Assembly (NCBI GenBank): GCA_964618455.1
Contig: CAZUAQ010000006.1
Location: 99,696-163,695, forward strand
Direction: 5' to 3'
DNA length: 64,000 bases
Origin: CAZUAQ01 sp964618455
GTDB taxonomy: Bacteria > Planctomycetota > Phycisphaerae > UBA1845 > PWPN01
The position numbers and the translations under genes were made by a program. Of this stretch, positions 43,799-53,379 are shown one piece after another; the stretch's first letter is position 1; each line of letters opens with the position of its first letter. The notes beneath the pieces are model-generated. The model saw only the letters and a program-made list of their open reading frames with translations. It did no database searches and was not told the DNA's origin.

Positions 43799-46700
43799 AT
43801 GAAGAAACTCTTGGTTGCCAATCGTAGTGAGATCGCGATTCGCGTGATGCGCGCGGCCAGCGAGCTCGGGCTGAATACCGTGGCAGTCTACAGCTACGAG
43901 GATCGTTTTTCCCTTCACCGCTTCAAGGCGGACGAAGCCTACCGCGTGGGTCCGGAGCACGGGGGCGAGCCGGTCAAGTCGTACCTGAATATCCCAGCCT
44001 TGATGGACATCGCGGTTCAGAACGGCGTGGATGCCATCCATCCGGGCTACGGATTCCTGTCGGAGAATCCGGACTTCGCGCGGGCGTGCCAGGAACACGG
44101 CATCGCGTTCGTCGGCCCCAAGCCGGAACACCTGGACATGCTCGGGGACAAGACGGCGGCCAAACGCATCGCCGACAGGGCCAATGTGCCGACGGTGCCG
44201 GGCTCGGCCCGGGCGCTGTCGGACCCCAAGAAGGTCCGCGAGGAGGCCGGAAAGGTCGGCTACCCGCTGATTCTCAAGGCGAGCTTCGGCGGGGGCGGAC
44301 GTGGGATGCGTGTTGTTCGCGAGGAAGGTGAACTCGAAGAGAAGTTGGCCGAAGCGCAGCGGGAAGCCGGGGCGGCCTTCGGCAAGGGCGACGTTTTCAT
44401 TGAGCGCTATATCGAGCGGGCCAAGCATATCGAGGTGCAGATCCTGGGGGATCATCACGGAAATCTCGTGCATCTCTGGGAGAGGGACTGCTCGGTCCAG
44501 AGGCGTCATCAGAAAGTGGTGGAGGTGGCGCCGAGCATCAATCTTTCGCTCGAGTTGCGTCAATCGATCTGCGCGGCGGCGGTGAGGTTATGCGCCGAAA
44601 TCGGCTACTACTGCGCCGGGACGGTGGAGTTTCTTGTCGACCTGGATACCGAGGAATTCTATTTCATCGAAGTGAATCCGCGCGTCCAGGTCGAGCACAC
44701 GGTGACGGAAATGGTCACGGAGATCGACATCGTCCGGAGCCAGATTCTGATCACCCAAGGGCTGAAGATGCACGAGGAGCCCATTGCCGTTCCACCGCAG
44801 GAGGACATCCGCGCCAACGGCTATGCCGTTCAGTGCCGCATCACGACCGAGGATCCCGAGAATCACTTCATTCCCGATTATGGTCGACTGGCGTCGTATC
44901 GATCGCCCGGCGGATTCGCGATACGACTTGACGCGGGAACCGCCTACAGCGGAGCGCTGATCACGCCCTATTTCGACTCGCTACTGGTCAAACTGACGAC
45001 CTGGGGCAGCTCACTCGAGAAATCCATCCGCCGGATGGATCGGTCACTCCGGGAATTTCGTGTACGCGGGATCAAGACGAACATTCCGTTTCTCGAAAAC
45101 CTGATTCTCCATCCGACGTTTCTGTCCGGCGACGCGACGACGACCTTCATCGATTCGACTCCTGAACTCTTCAAATTCAAGCCGCGGCAGGATCGGGCCA
45201 CAAAGATCCTGAGTTACCTGGGCGATGTCATCGTCAACGGGCGACCGGACGTGAAGGGGAAGACCGTCGCCGGGAAGGTGCTTCCCGAACCGATGGTTCC
45301 CGCCTACCCGAAGCAAACGCCCCCACCTGCCGGCATGCGCCAGAAGCTGCAGGAACTGGGGCCGGAGAAGTTCGCCGCCTGGGTGCGCAAACAGAAGAAA
45401 CTGCTCTTCACGGACACGACGATGCGTGACGCGCATCAATCGCTGCTGGCCACGCGTTTTCGCACCTTCGATATGCTCCGCGTGGCGGACTGCGTGGCCC
45501 ATCAGCTTTCCGAACTGTTCAGCCTGGAAATGTGGGGCGGGGCGACATTCGACGCGTCGATGCGTTTCCTCCAGGAGTGTCCCTGGGAGCGCCTGTCGCA
45601 GCTTCGGGCAAAGATACCGAACATCCCGTTCCAGATGCTGCTGCGGGCAAGCAACGCCGTGGGATATACCAACTATCCCGACAACGTGGTCCGCGAATTC
45701 ATCCGGGTCAGTGCGAAGGAAGGCATCGACGTCTTCCGGATTTTCGATTCACTGAACTGGGTGGACAACATGAAGGTCGCGATGAAGGCGGTGCGGGAGG
45801 AGACCGACTCCGTCTGCGAGGCGGCGATCTGCTACACCGGGGATCTGCTCGATCCGAAACGCACCAAGTACGATCTCGACTATTACCTGAAGATGGCCAA
45901 GGAGTTGGAGGAACTCGGCGCGCACATCATCGCCATCAAGGACATGGCGGGGCTGTGCAAGCCTCCGGCAGCCTACGAGCTGGTCAAGGCGTTGCGGCAG
46001 GAGGTGGGCGTTCCGATTCACTTCCATACGCACGACACCAGCGGCATCAATGCCGCCACGTTGCTCCGGGCGTCCGACGCGGGGGCGGACATAGTCGACG
46101 GCGCGCTGTCGTCGATGAGCGGCATGACCAGCCAGCCCTGCTTGAACTCGCTGGTGGCGGCGTTGCGGAACACGAAGCGAGAGACGGGTCTGTCATTGGA
46201 AATCCTCGATCGTTTGAGCGATTACTGGGCGGACGTGCGCGAAGCCTACTATCCCTTCGAGGAGAATCTCAAGGCGCCGAGCAGTGAAGTCTACCTGCAC
46301 GAAATGCCCGGTGGGCAGTTCACGAATCTGCGGCAGCAGGCGGCAAGCCTCGGGCTTCGGGATCGCTGGCCCGACGTCTGCAAGGCGTATGCCGCGGCCA
46401 ACCAGCTCTTCGGCGACATTGTCAAAGTGACGCCCTCAAGCAAGGTTGTGGGCGACCTGGCGATGTTCATGGTGCACAACAATCTCACGACCGAAGACCT
46501 CTTGAATCCGAAAAAGCAGTTGAGCTTTCCGAAAAGTGTCGTGGACATGATGTCCGGTATGCTGGGGCGCCCTCCGGAGGGCTGGCCGAAGAAGATCCGC
46601 AAAGTGGTATTGGACTCGGCGGGTGTGACAGGGTTCAACCATCGCCCCGGCGCCAAGCTGGAGCCGGTGGACTTCAACAAGGTCGCCAAGGATCTCAAGA

Positions 46701-47254
46701 AGAAGACCAAGCACGAGCCCTCCGAGCGGTCCATGCTTTCGTCAATCCTGTATCCCAAGGTGTCACAGACTCTTCACGAGCATCGCCAGAAGTTCGGCGA
46801 TACGTCGGTGATCCCGACCGGTCCGTTTTTCTACGGACTCGCACCGGGCGAAGAGATTACCATCGATATTGAACCGGGCCGGTCCCTCATCATTACCCTT
46901 CTCACCGTGAGCGAGGTCCACGAAGATGGAACGCGTACGGTGTTCTACGAGTTGAACGGCCAGCCGCGCTCGGTTCGCGTGACGGATCATGCGGTCGAGG
47001 GTGAGTTGCACACGCATCCCAAGGCGGACCCCGACAACCCGCATCACGTCGCCGCCTCGATGCCGGGCAAGGTGACGGAAGTGAAGGTGAAGAAGGGGGA
47101 TGCGATCAAGAAAGGGCAGGGCATTCTCTCGCTGGAGGCGATGAAGATGGAGGCGGCGGTCTATGCACCGCGCGACGCCCAGGTCGGAGAAGTCTACGTC
47201 AAGTCCGGAAGTGTCGTGGAAGCCGGCGATCTGCTGATCGTGCTGGAAGGATAA
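43799..47254 (+). CDS. pyc: Pyruvate carboxylase
   Basis: A 1151-residue biotin enzyme that makes oxaloacetate from pyruvate, ATP and bicarbonate. Order: biotin carboxylase (N-terminal ~450 residues; ATP loop SFGGGGRGMRVV, VEVNPRVQVEHTVTEM), carboxyltransferase of the HMG-lyase fold (about 540-840; FTDTTMRDAHQS, FHTHDTSG), then a linker and the biotinyl domain (LEAMKMEAA, biotin Lys at 1116). This is the full-length single-chain form. Its biotin ligase follows after 7 bases. A TATAAT lies near 43613 but lacks a matching -35. Confidence 0.96.
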   Translation: MKKLLVANRSEIAIRVMRAASELGLNTVAVYSYEDRFSLHRFKADEAYRVGPEHGGEPVKSYLNIPALMDIAVQNGVDAIHPGYGFLSENPDFARACQEHGIAFVGPKPEHLDMLGDKTAAKRIADRANVPTVPGSARALSDPKKVREEAGKVGYPLILKASFGGGGRGMRVVREEGELEEKLAEAQREAGAAFGKGDVFIERYIERAKHIEVQILGDHHGNLVHLWERDCSVQRRHQKVVEVAPSINLSLELRQSICAAAVRLCAEIGYYCAGTVEFLVDLDTEEFYFIEVNPRVQVEHTVTEMVTEIDIVRSQILITQGLKMHEEPIAVPPQEDIRANGYAVQCRITTEDPENHFIPDYGRLASYRSPGGFAIRLDAGTAYSGALITPYFDSLLVKLTTWGSSLEKSIRRMDRSLREFRVRGIKTNIPFLENLILHPTFLSGDATTTFIDSTPELFKFKPRQDRATKILSYLGDVIVNGRPDVKGKTVAGKVLPEPMVPAYPKQTPPPAGMRQKLQELGPEKFAAWVRKQKKLLFTDTTMRDAHQSLLATRFRTFDMLRVADCVAHQLSELFSLEMWGGATFDASMRFLQECPWERLSQLRAKIPNIPFQMLLRASNAVGYTNYPDNVVREFIRVSAKEGIDVFRIFDSLNWVDNMKVAMKAVREETDSVCEAAICYTGDLLDPKRTKYDLDYYLKMAKELEELGAHIIAIKDMAGLCKPPAAYELVKALRQEVGVPIHFHTHDTSGINAATLLRASDAGADIVDGALSSMSGMTSQPCLNSLVAALRNTKRETGLSLEILDRLSDYWADVREAYYPFEENLKAPSSEVYLHEMPGGQFTNLRQQAASLGLRDRWPDVCKAYAAANQLFGDIVKVTPSSKVVGDLAMFMVHNNLTTEDLLNPKKQLSFPKSVVDMMSGMLGRPPEGWPKKIRKVVLDSAGVTGFNHRPGAKLEPVDFNKVAKDLKKKTKHEPSERSMLSSILYPKVSQTLHEHRQKFGDTSVIPTGPFFYGLAPGEEITIDIEPGRSLIITLLTVSEVHEDGTRTVFYELNGQPRSVRVTDHAVEGELHTHPKADPDNPHHVAASMPGKVTEVKVKKGDAIKKGQGILSLEAMKMEAAVYAPRDAQVGEVYVKSGSVVEAGDLLIVLEG

Positions 47255-47261
47255 CGGCCGC

Positions 47262-48065
47262 ATGACTCACGCGCCCTCGGGCAGGTCTGACGAGCAGGAT
47301 CTCCATCGCAGGCTCTCTGCATGGGATCTGCACCATTTTCACAAACTGACCAGTACGCATGATCATGCGAAGGAAGCTGTGGCGGGGGGCGATGTATCAC
47401 CGCCGGCGATCGTCAGTGCGGAAATGCAGCAGGCGGGCAGAGGGCGTGGCGGAAACACATGGTGGTCCGCCCCGGGCAATCTCGCTTGCACGTTCGTGGT
47501 TCATCCGAATCTCAAGCTCCCCTTTGGATGGGTGCCTTTACTGGCGGGCCTTGCCGTGCGCCGGGCCCTGCTGCGCCTCGCGCCCGTCGAGCGCGTGATG
47601 TTAAAGTGGCCGAACGATCTTATCGCGAATGGGAAAAAGCTGGCGGGACTTTTGTGCGAGCGGTTGCCGAAGGCCGACCTTGTGGGCGTGGGCATCAATG
47701 TCAACGCCGGCCCCCGGGAGGCCCCGACCGAATTGCGCGATCGACTCACATCACTGCGCGATCTGACGGGTAAGGCCTGGAAACTCAACGATATCCTTGT
47801 GGCGGTGGCCGAAGAACTGTTGCATGTGCTGTCCACGGAATCCGAGGAGGATGTGCGTGATCTTATGCGCGAATTCGAATCGCATCATGCACTCACCGGT
47901 CACGTCGTGACGCTGGTCGATTCGGAAGTTTCACCGGAATGCATCGGTCGTTGCGAGGGCGTCGACAGCGAGGGCCGCCTGCTGCTCCGCACTTCCGAAG
48001 GCCTGCGCGCCTGCCTGACGGGCACGTTGGCGAGCATCGGGCCCAGGATTGCCGCGAAACCCTGA
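47262..48065 (+). CDS. birA: Biotin-[biotin carboxyl carrier] protein ligase
   Basis: A 267-residue ligase that attaches biotin to carrier lysines, here most likely pyruvate carboxylase. Visible motifs are the biotin/ATP-binding GRGRGG with NTWWSAPG, and WPNDLIANGKKLAGLLCE. No N-terminal DNA-binding domain is present, so it is a ligase, not a BirA-type repressor. It is 7 bases after pyc, an informative coupling of enzyme and modifier. Convergent with uxaC (15 bases). Confidence 0.93.
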   Translation: MTHAPSGRSDEQDLHRRLSAWDLHHFHKLTSTHDHAKEAVAGGDVSPPAIVSAEMQQAGRGRGGNTWWSAPGNLACTFVVHPNLKLPFGWVPLLAGLAVRRALLRLAPVERVMLKWPNDLIANGKKLAGLLCERLPKADLVGVGINVNAGPREAPTELRDRLTSLRDLTGKAWKLNDILVAVAEELLHVLSTESEEDVRDLMREFESHHALTGHVVTLVDSEVSPECIGRCEGVDSEGRLLLRTSEGLRACLTGTLASIGPRIAAKP

Positions 48066-48080
48066 TCGTTACGATCATCG

Positions 48081-49511
48081 TCAATCCCGAGGGGGAAGAT
48101 CGAACCCGAAGTAGCCGGCGGCATTGTTGTACGATACGTCCTGGACGAGATTTCCCACGAGATCGAAATCCATTGGAAGCAGACCCCGTGTCATGTCCTG
48201 ACCGAGGATGTTGCAGAGCAGCCTCCGGAAATACTCGTGACGCGTATAACTGAGGAAGGATCGACTGTCGGTGAGCATGCCGACGAACGTACTGAGCACA
48301 CCCAGTTGCGAAAGCGCCTCGATCTGTTTGGCCATGCCGTCGAGTTGATCGAGGAACCACCACGCGCTGCCGAACTGCATCTTGCCGGCGGTGGTGCCGT
48401 CCTGGAAGTTGCCCGCCATCGTGGCCAGCATTTCGTTGTGACGCGGGTTGAGGTTGTAGAGGATCGTCCGCGCGAGCTGGTCGTGGCGATCCAGCCGATC
48501 GAAGAGGCGCGCGAGCGGTGTGGCGAAGTCGGCATCGCCGATGGAATCGAACCCCGTGTCCGGACCCAGTCTCTCGAAAAGCCGCGTGCTGTTGTTCCGG
48601 ATCGCGCCGATGTGATACTGCTGCGTCCATCCGCGGCCGTGGTCCATCACCCCGAACTCGTAGAGCATGGCGGATTTGAACTTCCGGATCTTGTCCGGAG
48701 TCAATTCCCGATGGCACCGCGCCTGCGTGAAGGCGGCACGAACTTCCTCCTGGGAGTAGTCATCAGCATCAATCGTTTCCACACCATGATCCGACAGGCG
48801 GCAGCCCATCTCATGAAAGAACGTGTGCCGTTTATGCAGGGCTTCCATGAAAGTGTCGAAGTCGCGAATATCGAGATCACATACCTCGCCGAGACGATCG
48901 AGCCAGGTGTTGAACACTTTCGGCTGATCGATGGCCATGCCCTTGTCCGGTCGCCAGGTCGGCAGCATCCGGACGTCGAAGCCATCATCTGCCGCCACGC
49001 TCTTGTGATGTTCGAGCGAATCCACGGGGTCGTCCGTGGTGCAGACGAGCTCGACGTTCATCTGCGTCATGATGCCCCGCGCGGAGAACTCGGGCTGTGC
49101 GAGCATGGCGTTGCACTCGTCCCAGATCGCTTCAGCGGTATCGGGGCCGAGCAGGCGGTCGCTGATGCCGAAAGGCCGCTTCAATTCCAGATGGGTCCAG
49201 TGGTAGAGCGGGTTGCGCAGCAGTTTCGGGACGCAGTCCGCCCAGCGCATGAACTTCTCGCGGTCGGTCGCGTCCCCGGTGCAGTATTTTTCCTCGACCC
49301 CAAGGGCGCGCATGGCCCGCCACTTGTAATGGTCGCCGCCCAGCCAGATTTCCGCGAGATTGTCAAAGGTGTGATTTGTGGCCACCTGCTCCGGGGGCAG
49401 GTGGCAGTGATAATCGATGATCGGCATCTTGGCGGCATAATCGTGGTAGAGCCGCTGCGCTGCTTCCGAATCGAGCAGGAAATTCTCGGTGATGAACGGT
49501 TGACCGGGCAT
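48081..49511 (-). CDS. uxaC: Glucuronate isomerase (uronate isomerase)
   Basis: A 476-residue TIM-barrel isomerase converting glucuronate/galacturonate to fructuronate/tagaturonate. MPIIDYHCHLPP carries the metal-binding His pair, and LYHWTHLELKRPFG, AMLATMAGNFQDGTTAGKMQ-like blocks and SDSRSFLSYTRHEYFRR match UxaC. The start at 49511 follows AAGGGA; a frame open to 49538 would add nine residues. It lies beside the PL22-like, HpaI-like and glycosidase genes, supporting a uronate-degrading locus. The next enzymes (UxaA/B, KdgK) are not in the window. Confidence 0.93.
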   Translation of the reverse strand: MPGQPFITENFLLDSEAAQRLYHDYAAKMPIIDYHCHLPPEQVATNHTFDNLAEIWLGGDHYKWRAMRALGVEEKYCTGDATDREKFMRWADCVPKLLRNPLYHWTHLELKRPFGISDRLLGPDTAEAIWDECNAMLAQPEFSARGIMTQMNVELVCTTDDPVDSLEHHKSVAADDGFDVRMLPTWRPDKGMAIDQPKVFNTWLDRLGEVCDLDIRDFDTFMEALHKRHTFFHEMGCRLSDHGVETIDADDYSQEEVRAAFTQARCHRELTPDKIRKFKSAMLYEFGVMDHGRGWTQQYHIGAIRNNSTRLFERLGPDTGFDSIGDADFATPLARLFDRLDRHDQLARTILYNLNPRHNEMLATMAGNFQDGTTAGKMQFGSAWWFLDQLDGMAKQIEALSQLGVLSTFVGMLTDSRSFLSYTRHEYFRRLLCNILGQDMTRGLLPMDFDLVGNLVQDVSYNNAAGYFGFDLPPRD

Positions 49512-49626
49512 GCCTGTTCCCTTCGTGTGGGGATCCAACGGATTCCTGTTGTTTTCGTGCGGACCCGTATCTTATCGCGAGATCGTGAGGATCGCGAGAG
49601 ATGAAGCCGGCGGGTTACGGATGTGA

Positions 49627-51069
49627 CTACAGCATGGGGGAGGCCAGCCTGGCCAGTCCGAGCTTGAGCGATTCAGCGAAGCCGAGTCGTTTGTATTCCT
49701 GCGAGCGCACCTGACGCGAATTCTCTCGAAGCGCTTCGAAATCATGAATGAGTTCCTCGGCCAGGCGCGGGCTGTACAGCAACGTGGTGACCTCGAAGTT
49801 GATGCGAAAGCTGCGCTCGTCCATGTTGGCCGAGCCGACTGTTCCCCATTCATCGTCGAGGACCGTAATCTTGGAGTGCAGCATGACGTCGTTGTGCTCG
49901 AAGATCTCGACGCCGGCCTGGAGCAACTGGGAATAGAAGCTGCGACCCGCCCACAGCGCGATGGGGTGATTGGAGCAGGAGGGGATGATTAACTGGACAA
50001 GTCGTCCGCGCAGCGCCGCCGCCTGCAACGCCATCAGCATCGGCTCGTCCGGCACGAAGTAAGGCGTGATGATCCGGATCGACTTCTTCGCCGAGGCGAG
50101 CGTGGCGATGAGCATCTGGTGCATGGGGTGAAGCCGGTCGGTGGGGCCGGTCGCCAGGAGCTGGACGGTGTCCTTGCCTTTCGCCGGGACGTGAGGCAGG
50201 TAGCGTTCCTCCAGGAGATCTTCGCCGGTGGTGTAGTGCCAATCCTCGATAAAGATACTCTGCAGATCCGTGGCGGCGGGACCTTCCACGCGAAGGTGCG
50301 TGTCCCGCCAGTCAGGCATGTTGACATAGCGACCGAGGTACTCGTTGCCGATGTTCTGACTGCCGGTGAAGCCCACGCACCCGTCGCAGACCACGATCTT
50401 GCGGTGATTGCGAAAGTTCGCCCACCACCGGCCGCGCCACGGAATCACCGGCAGGGCGAAGGCGATGTGAACGCCGGCATCGCGCAGCGGCTGCCAGAAG
50501 CGGCGTGATACGTGCCAGCAGCCGAGGTAGTCGAGCAGGAGCCGGACTTCGAGCCCTTCCCGGGCGCGGCGCAACAGCAGGTCGCGGATCCGGCGACCGG
50601 TCTCGTCCGCATTGAAGATGAAATACTCCATGTGAATATGCTGCGCGGCGGACTCCAGCTCGTATTGAATCGCCATGAAGGTCGCATCGGCTTCAAAGTA
50701 AAGCGTGACGTCGTTCCCGCTCGTGGCGGGAGAGGCGCCCAATCGTTTCGCAAGGCGTCGCACTTCCTCGTGAGACGTCGATGGCGGCGCCGATTCACTG
50801 GGGGCTCTCGGAAACTCGAGATCTTTGCGCCGTCGCAGTACCTGGAGCTTGCGCTTTCGCTTCCGACGTCGTTTCCGGTGGCGTGCCTTGCGGGGCTCAC
50901 CCAGCATCAGGAACAGCACGATACCCAGGACGGGCATGAGCAGAATGGCGAGAATCCAGGCCATCATCGACCGCGGCTGCCACGGGCGACGCAGGATGTA
51001 GAGCACGATGCCGGCGACGGTCAGTGAGTGAAGCAGGGAAAGCAGAGACCAGAATGTGAAGTCATCCAT
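49627..51069 (-). CDS. cls: Cardiolipin synthase (phospholipase D family)
   Basis: A 480-residue membrane protein with two N-terminal helices (residues 5-25 and 35-55), a basic Arg/Lys cluster and two HxKxxxxD motifs: HRKIVVCD (about 222) and HSKITVLD (about 396), each followed by a GSxN-type Ser/Asn. It joins two phosphatidylglycerols into cardiolipin, matching the pgsA/pgpA genes elsewhere in the window. It follows the HpaI-cupin gene by 12 bases on the same strand, an odd operon. Confidence 0.9.
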   Translation of the reverse strand: MDDFTFWSLLSLLHSLTVAGIVLYILRRPWQPRSMMAWILAILLMPVLGIVLFLMLGEPRKARHRKRRRKRKRKLQVLRRRKDLEFPRAPSESAPPSTSHEEVRRLAKRLGASPATSGNDVTLYFEADATFMAIQYELESAAQHIHMEYFIFNADETGRRIRDLLLRRAREGLEVRLLLDYLGCWHVSRRFWQPLRDAGVHIAFALPVIPWRGRWWANFRNHRKIVVCDGCVGFTGSQNIGNEYLGRYVNMPDWRDTHLRVEGPAATDLQSIFIEDWHYTTGEDLLEERYLPHVPAKGKDTVQLLATGPTDRLHPMHQMLIATLASAKKSIRIITPYFVPDEPMLMALQAAALRGRLVQLIIPSCSNHPIALWAGRSFYSQLLQAGVEIFEHNDVMLHSKITVLDDEWGTVGSANMDERSFRINFEVTTLLYSPRLAEELIHDFEALRENSRQVRSQEYKRLGFAESLKLGLARLASPML

Positions 51070-51081
51070 GGATGAATTCCG

Positions 51082-52380
51082 TCAATGGTCATTCCAACGA
51101 AAGACGCGTTCGGGATAAGCGGCAGAGGAGGTTCCCGACGCGATCGCTTTCCTGGGAAAGAAGGTCTCGACCCGATGTGAGGCCGGCTGGACCGAGTGGA
51201 GTGACGCCAGAAAGTCACATGTCTCATGGGGGGATCGGTTGGTGACACGCACGGCAAGGGATGGGGGGATCACGATCGCGTCGTGTGGTTCGAGGGTGTG
51301 CATGCGTCCCTCCACGTCCACGATCGCTTTCCCACGAAGAAGCATCAGCGAGATGCCACTATCAAACGCGCGATAAGGAAGGTTTACGCCGGGACGAAGC
51401 GTCAATCCTCCCTGGATCATGGGGGACCCCGTACCCGGCAACGTCATGGGACGGAAGGTCGCGCCATGTTCGAAGAGGTCATTCAGTGCGGCAGGGGCAC
51501 CATGAGTGGCGGGCCTTGCCCCGGTCGCTGCTTCCCCGTCGCCGCCGTATCCGCCACTCTTCGCGGGAGAGGTCGGGGCATCGCCGGCATGCAGCGAAGA
51601 CGCCATGCCTGCATCCCGACCGACTGCCGACAGGGCCCGGCGTAAACTCCGAATCAGCAATCCCCCGTCGAGTCCGACCGCCAGCATGCGGAATCCCTGG
51701 TTGAGGCGTTCGTTGAGATTGGCGTCGCCGGTAGCGATGACACCGCAGTGTTTACCGGCCTGTCGGACGCGCCGGGCCATCGCCAGTATCTCGTCCGCCA
51801 CGCCCGGCCCTTCCCACTGTCCCGCGAATCCGGCGGAGGAGGAATAATCACTGGGCCCGAAGAAAAACACGTCAATCCCCTCGACCTGCAGCATCTGCGG
51901 CAGTTGGCGTCCGCCGCGGACCGACTCGATAATGGGGATGACAAGGACGTTCTCATTGGCCTCGGCGACATGTTGCGGAAGGCACTGCCCCCAGCACGTG
52001 GCGCGCTCGCCGCCGATGCCACGCTTGCCCTCGGGAGGATAGTGCGCGTAGGCCAGTGCCTGGCGGAGCTGGTCGGTGGATTCTACCCAGGGGATGACAA
52101 TCCCGTCGGCGCCGATGTCGAGAACACGCTTGATGATGCCCTGATCGATGCCGACAATGCGCGCCAGAATCACCGTGTCGCTGCGGACCGTGGCGCGGAC
52201 ATGCTCGAGGACGTCCTTCCAGTCGAGGTGGCCGTGCTCGATATCGATGACCACCCAGTCGAGACCCAGGGCGACGGCCATCTCGGTGATGCTGGCGGAC
52301 TCGAGCGTCACCCAGAGCCCATACACCGGCTCGTTGCGTGCCAGCTTGCGTCGAAATGCCTGGAGAGCGACCGTTTTCAT
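51082..52380 (-). CDS. HpcH/HpaI aldolase fused to a C-terminal cupin domain
   Basis: A 432-residue protein. Residues ~1-255 are an HpcH/HpaI class II aldolase: YGLWVTLESASITEMA, DWVVIDIEHGH (catalytic His), IESVRGGRQLP (metal-binding Glu), FGPSDYS (metal-binding Asp). A low-complexity linker (about 265-300) follows, then a cupin-like domain (about 320-410; GVNLPYRAFDSG, LEPHDAIVIPPSLAVRVTN). Single-domain HpaI enzymes cleave 2-keto-3-deoxy acids, including sugar-acid intermediates. The ATG at 52380 begins the aldolase; an upstream start (52425) is possible. It lies near uxaC and the PL22-like gene. The cupin may be sensing or redundant. Confidence 0.82.
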   Translation of the reverse strand: MKTVALQAFRRKLARNEPVYGLWVTLESASITEMAVALGLDWVVIDIEHGHLDWKDVLEHVRATVRSDTVILARIVGIDQGIIKRVLDIGADGIVIPWVESTDQLRQALAYAHYPPEGKRGIGGERATCWGQCLPQHVAEANENVLVIPIIESVRGGRQLPQMLQVEGIDVFFFGPSDYSSSAGFAGQWEGPGVADEILAMARRVRQAGKHCGVIATGDANLNERLNQGFRMLAVGLDGGLLIRSLRRALSAVGRDAGMASSLHAGDAPTSPAKSGGYGGDGEAATGARPATHGAPAALNDLFEHGATFRPMTLPGTGSPMIQGGLTLRPGVNLPYRAFDSGISLMLLRGKAIVDVEGRMHTLEPHDAIVIPPSLAVRVTNRSPHETCDFLASLHSVQPASHRVETFFPRKAIASGTSSAAYPERVFRWNDH

Positions 52381-52503
52381 GCGCGATGTCCCGGCTTGGC
52401 GGTTTACAATTTCAACAGGGTCCACAATGATACTCGGCGGTACGCATCGATGAAAGCAGAGTCATGTCTACGGAAGGTACGGACAGATGAAGGGCCGGTT
52501 CTG

Positions 52504-53379
52504 ATGAGCAATGTCATGCGAACCATGGTGATGTGCGGCGTGATGCTCGCGGGATGCGCCAGTGCCGAAAAGTCTTTGCCCGTCTCGCTGCATCCCCATC
52601 GCAACACGTGCGAGGTGATCATCCAGGCACCGCCGGAGGTCGGAAATCTGCGCCTCTGGGTGCCGGAAGGGATCATGAGCGAGACGGGCTGCAGCGCCGT
52701 TTATCCCCTTGGGAGTGAGTGGGAAAGGATCGACAAGGGTTACCGCCACACGGTTGCAGGCCCCGGCACCCACGGGCCGGGCAACGTCATCAAGGTCGAT
52801 GCGAATACCTTCGAGTGCATCGGGATCCGGATGCCCATCGATGAGCCGGTGCGGTGGGAGACGGAGGTTCGCGACACGAGCGGCGGAGTCGAATTCGCGA
52901 TACGCCTGACGAACGAAGGCGATCGAACGATTCAGAAGGCCAGCGCCGCCATCTGCCTGAAGTTCCTGGCGGCTCCCTGGTGGGCGGACCGGAACGTCTA
53001 CACGCTCTCCAACGATGAAATCCGCACGCTCGAGGATCTCGGGCGGGAAGCAGGCGACATGAATGACTCATTCCAGGCGTACCTGCTGCAGGGCGAGACG
53101 TACGATCACGAGTTCTATCACAAGTTCTGGGGTATCAACGATGACACACTCGACGCCCCGGTCATGGTCAGTGAGAACCCGGAGGAGGGCGTGAGCGTGG
53201 TCATCACCACCGAGCATGCCTACTTCCTGCACAGCAACAAGGGCAATCCCTGCACGGACATCATGCTGGCGTACGGCGATCTCGAACCCGGACAGACGCG
53301 CGAGCGCGTCGGGTATGTTCGGATCGTGCATGCGAGAGCCCGCGAGATTCTCGAGCGCTATCGGCCGGAGGCTGAGTGA
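52504..53379 (+). CDS. Hypothetical lipoprotein next to PL22-like lyase
   Basis: A 291-residue protein with a lipoprotein signal (MLAGC, Cys near 18) and an all-beta-looking body without recognised motifs (WETEVRDTSGGVEFAIRLTN; VMVSENPEEGVSVVITTEHAY). The body resembles an envelope beta-sandwich of unknown type. AAGGG precedes the ATG, and the frame opens further upstream only inside the divergent gene region. Its stop overlaps the start of the PL22-like gene (53379), so the two are co-translated. Confidence 0.7.
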   Translation: MSNVMRTMVMCGVMLAGCASAEKSLPVSLHPHRNTCEVIIQAPPEVGNLRLWVPEGIMSETGCSAVYPLGSEWERIDKGYRHTVAGPGTHGPGNVIKVDANTFECIGIRMPIDEPVRWETEVRDTSGGVEFAIRLTNEGDRTIQKASAAICLKFLAAPWWADRNVYTLSNDEIRTLEDLGREAGDMNDSFQAYLLQGETYDHEFYHKFWGINDDTLDAPVMVSENPEEGVSVVITTEHAYFLHSNKGNPCTDIMLAYGDLEPGQTRERVGYVRIVHARAREILERYRPEAE

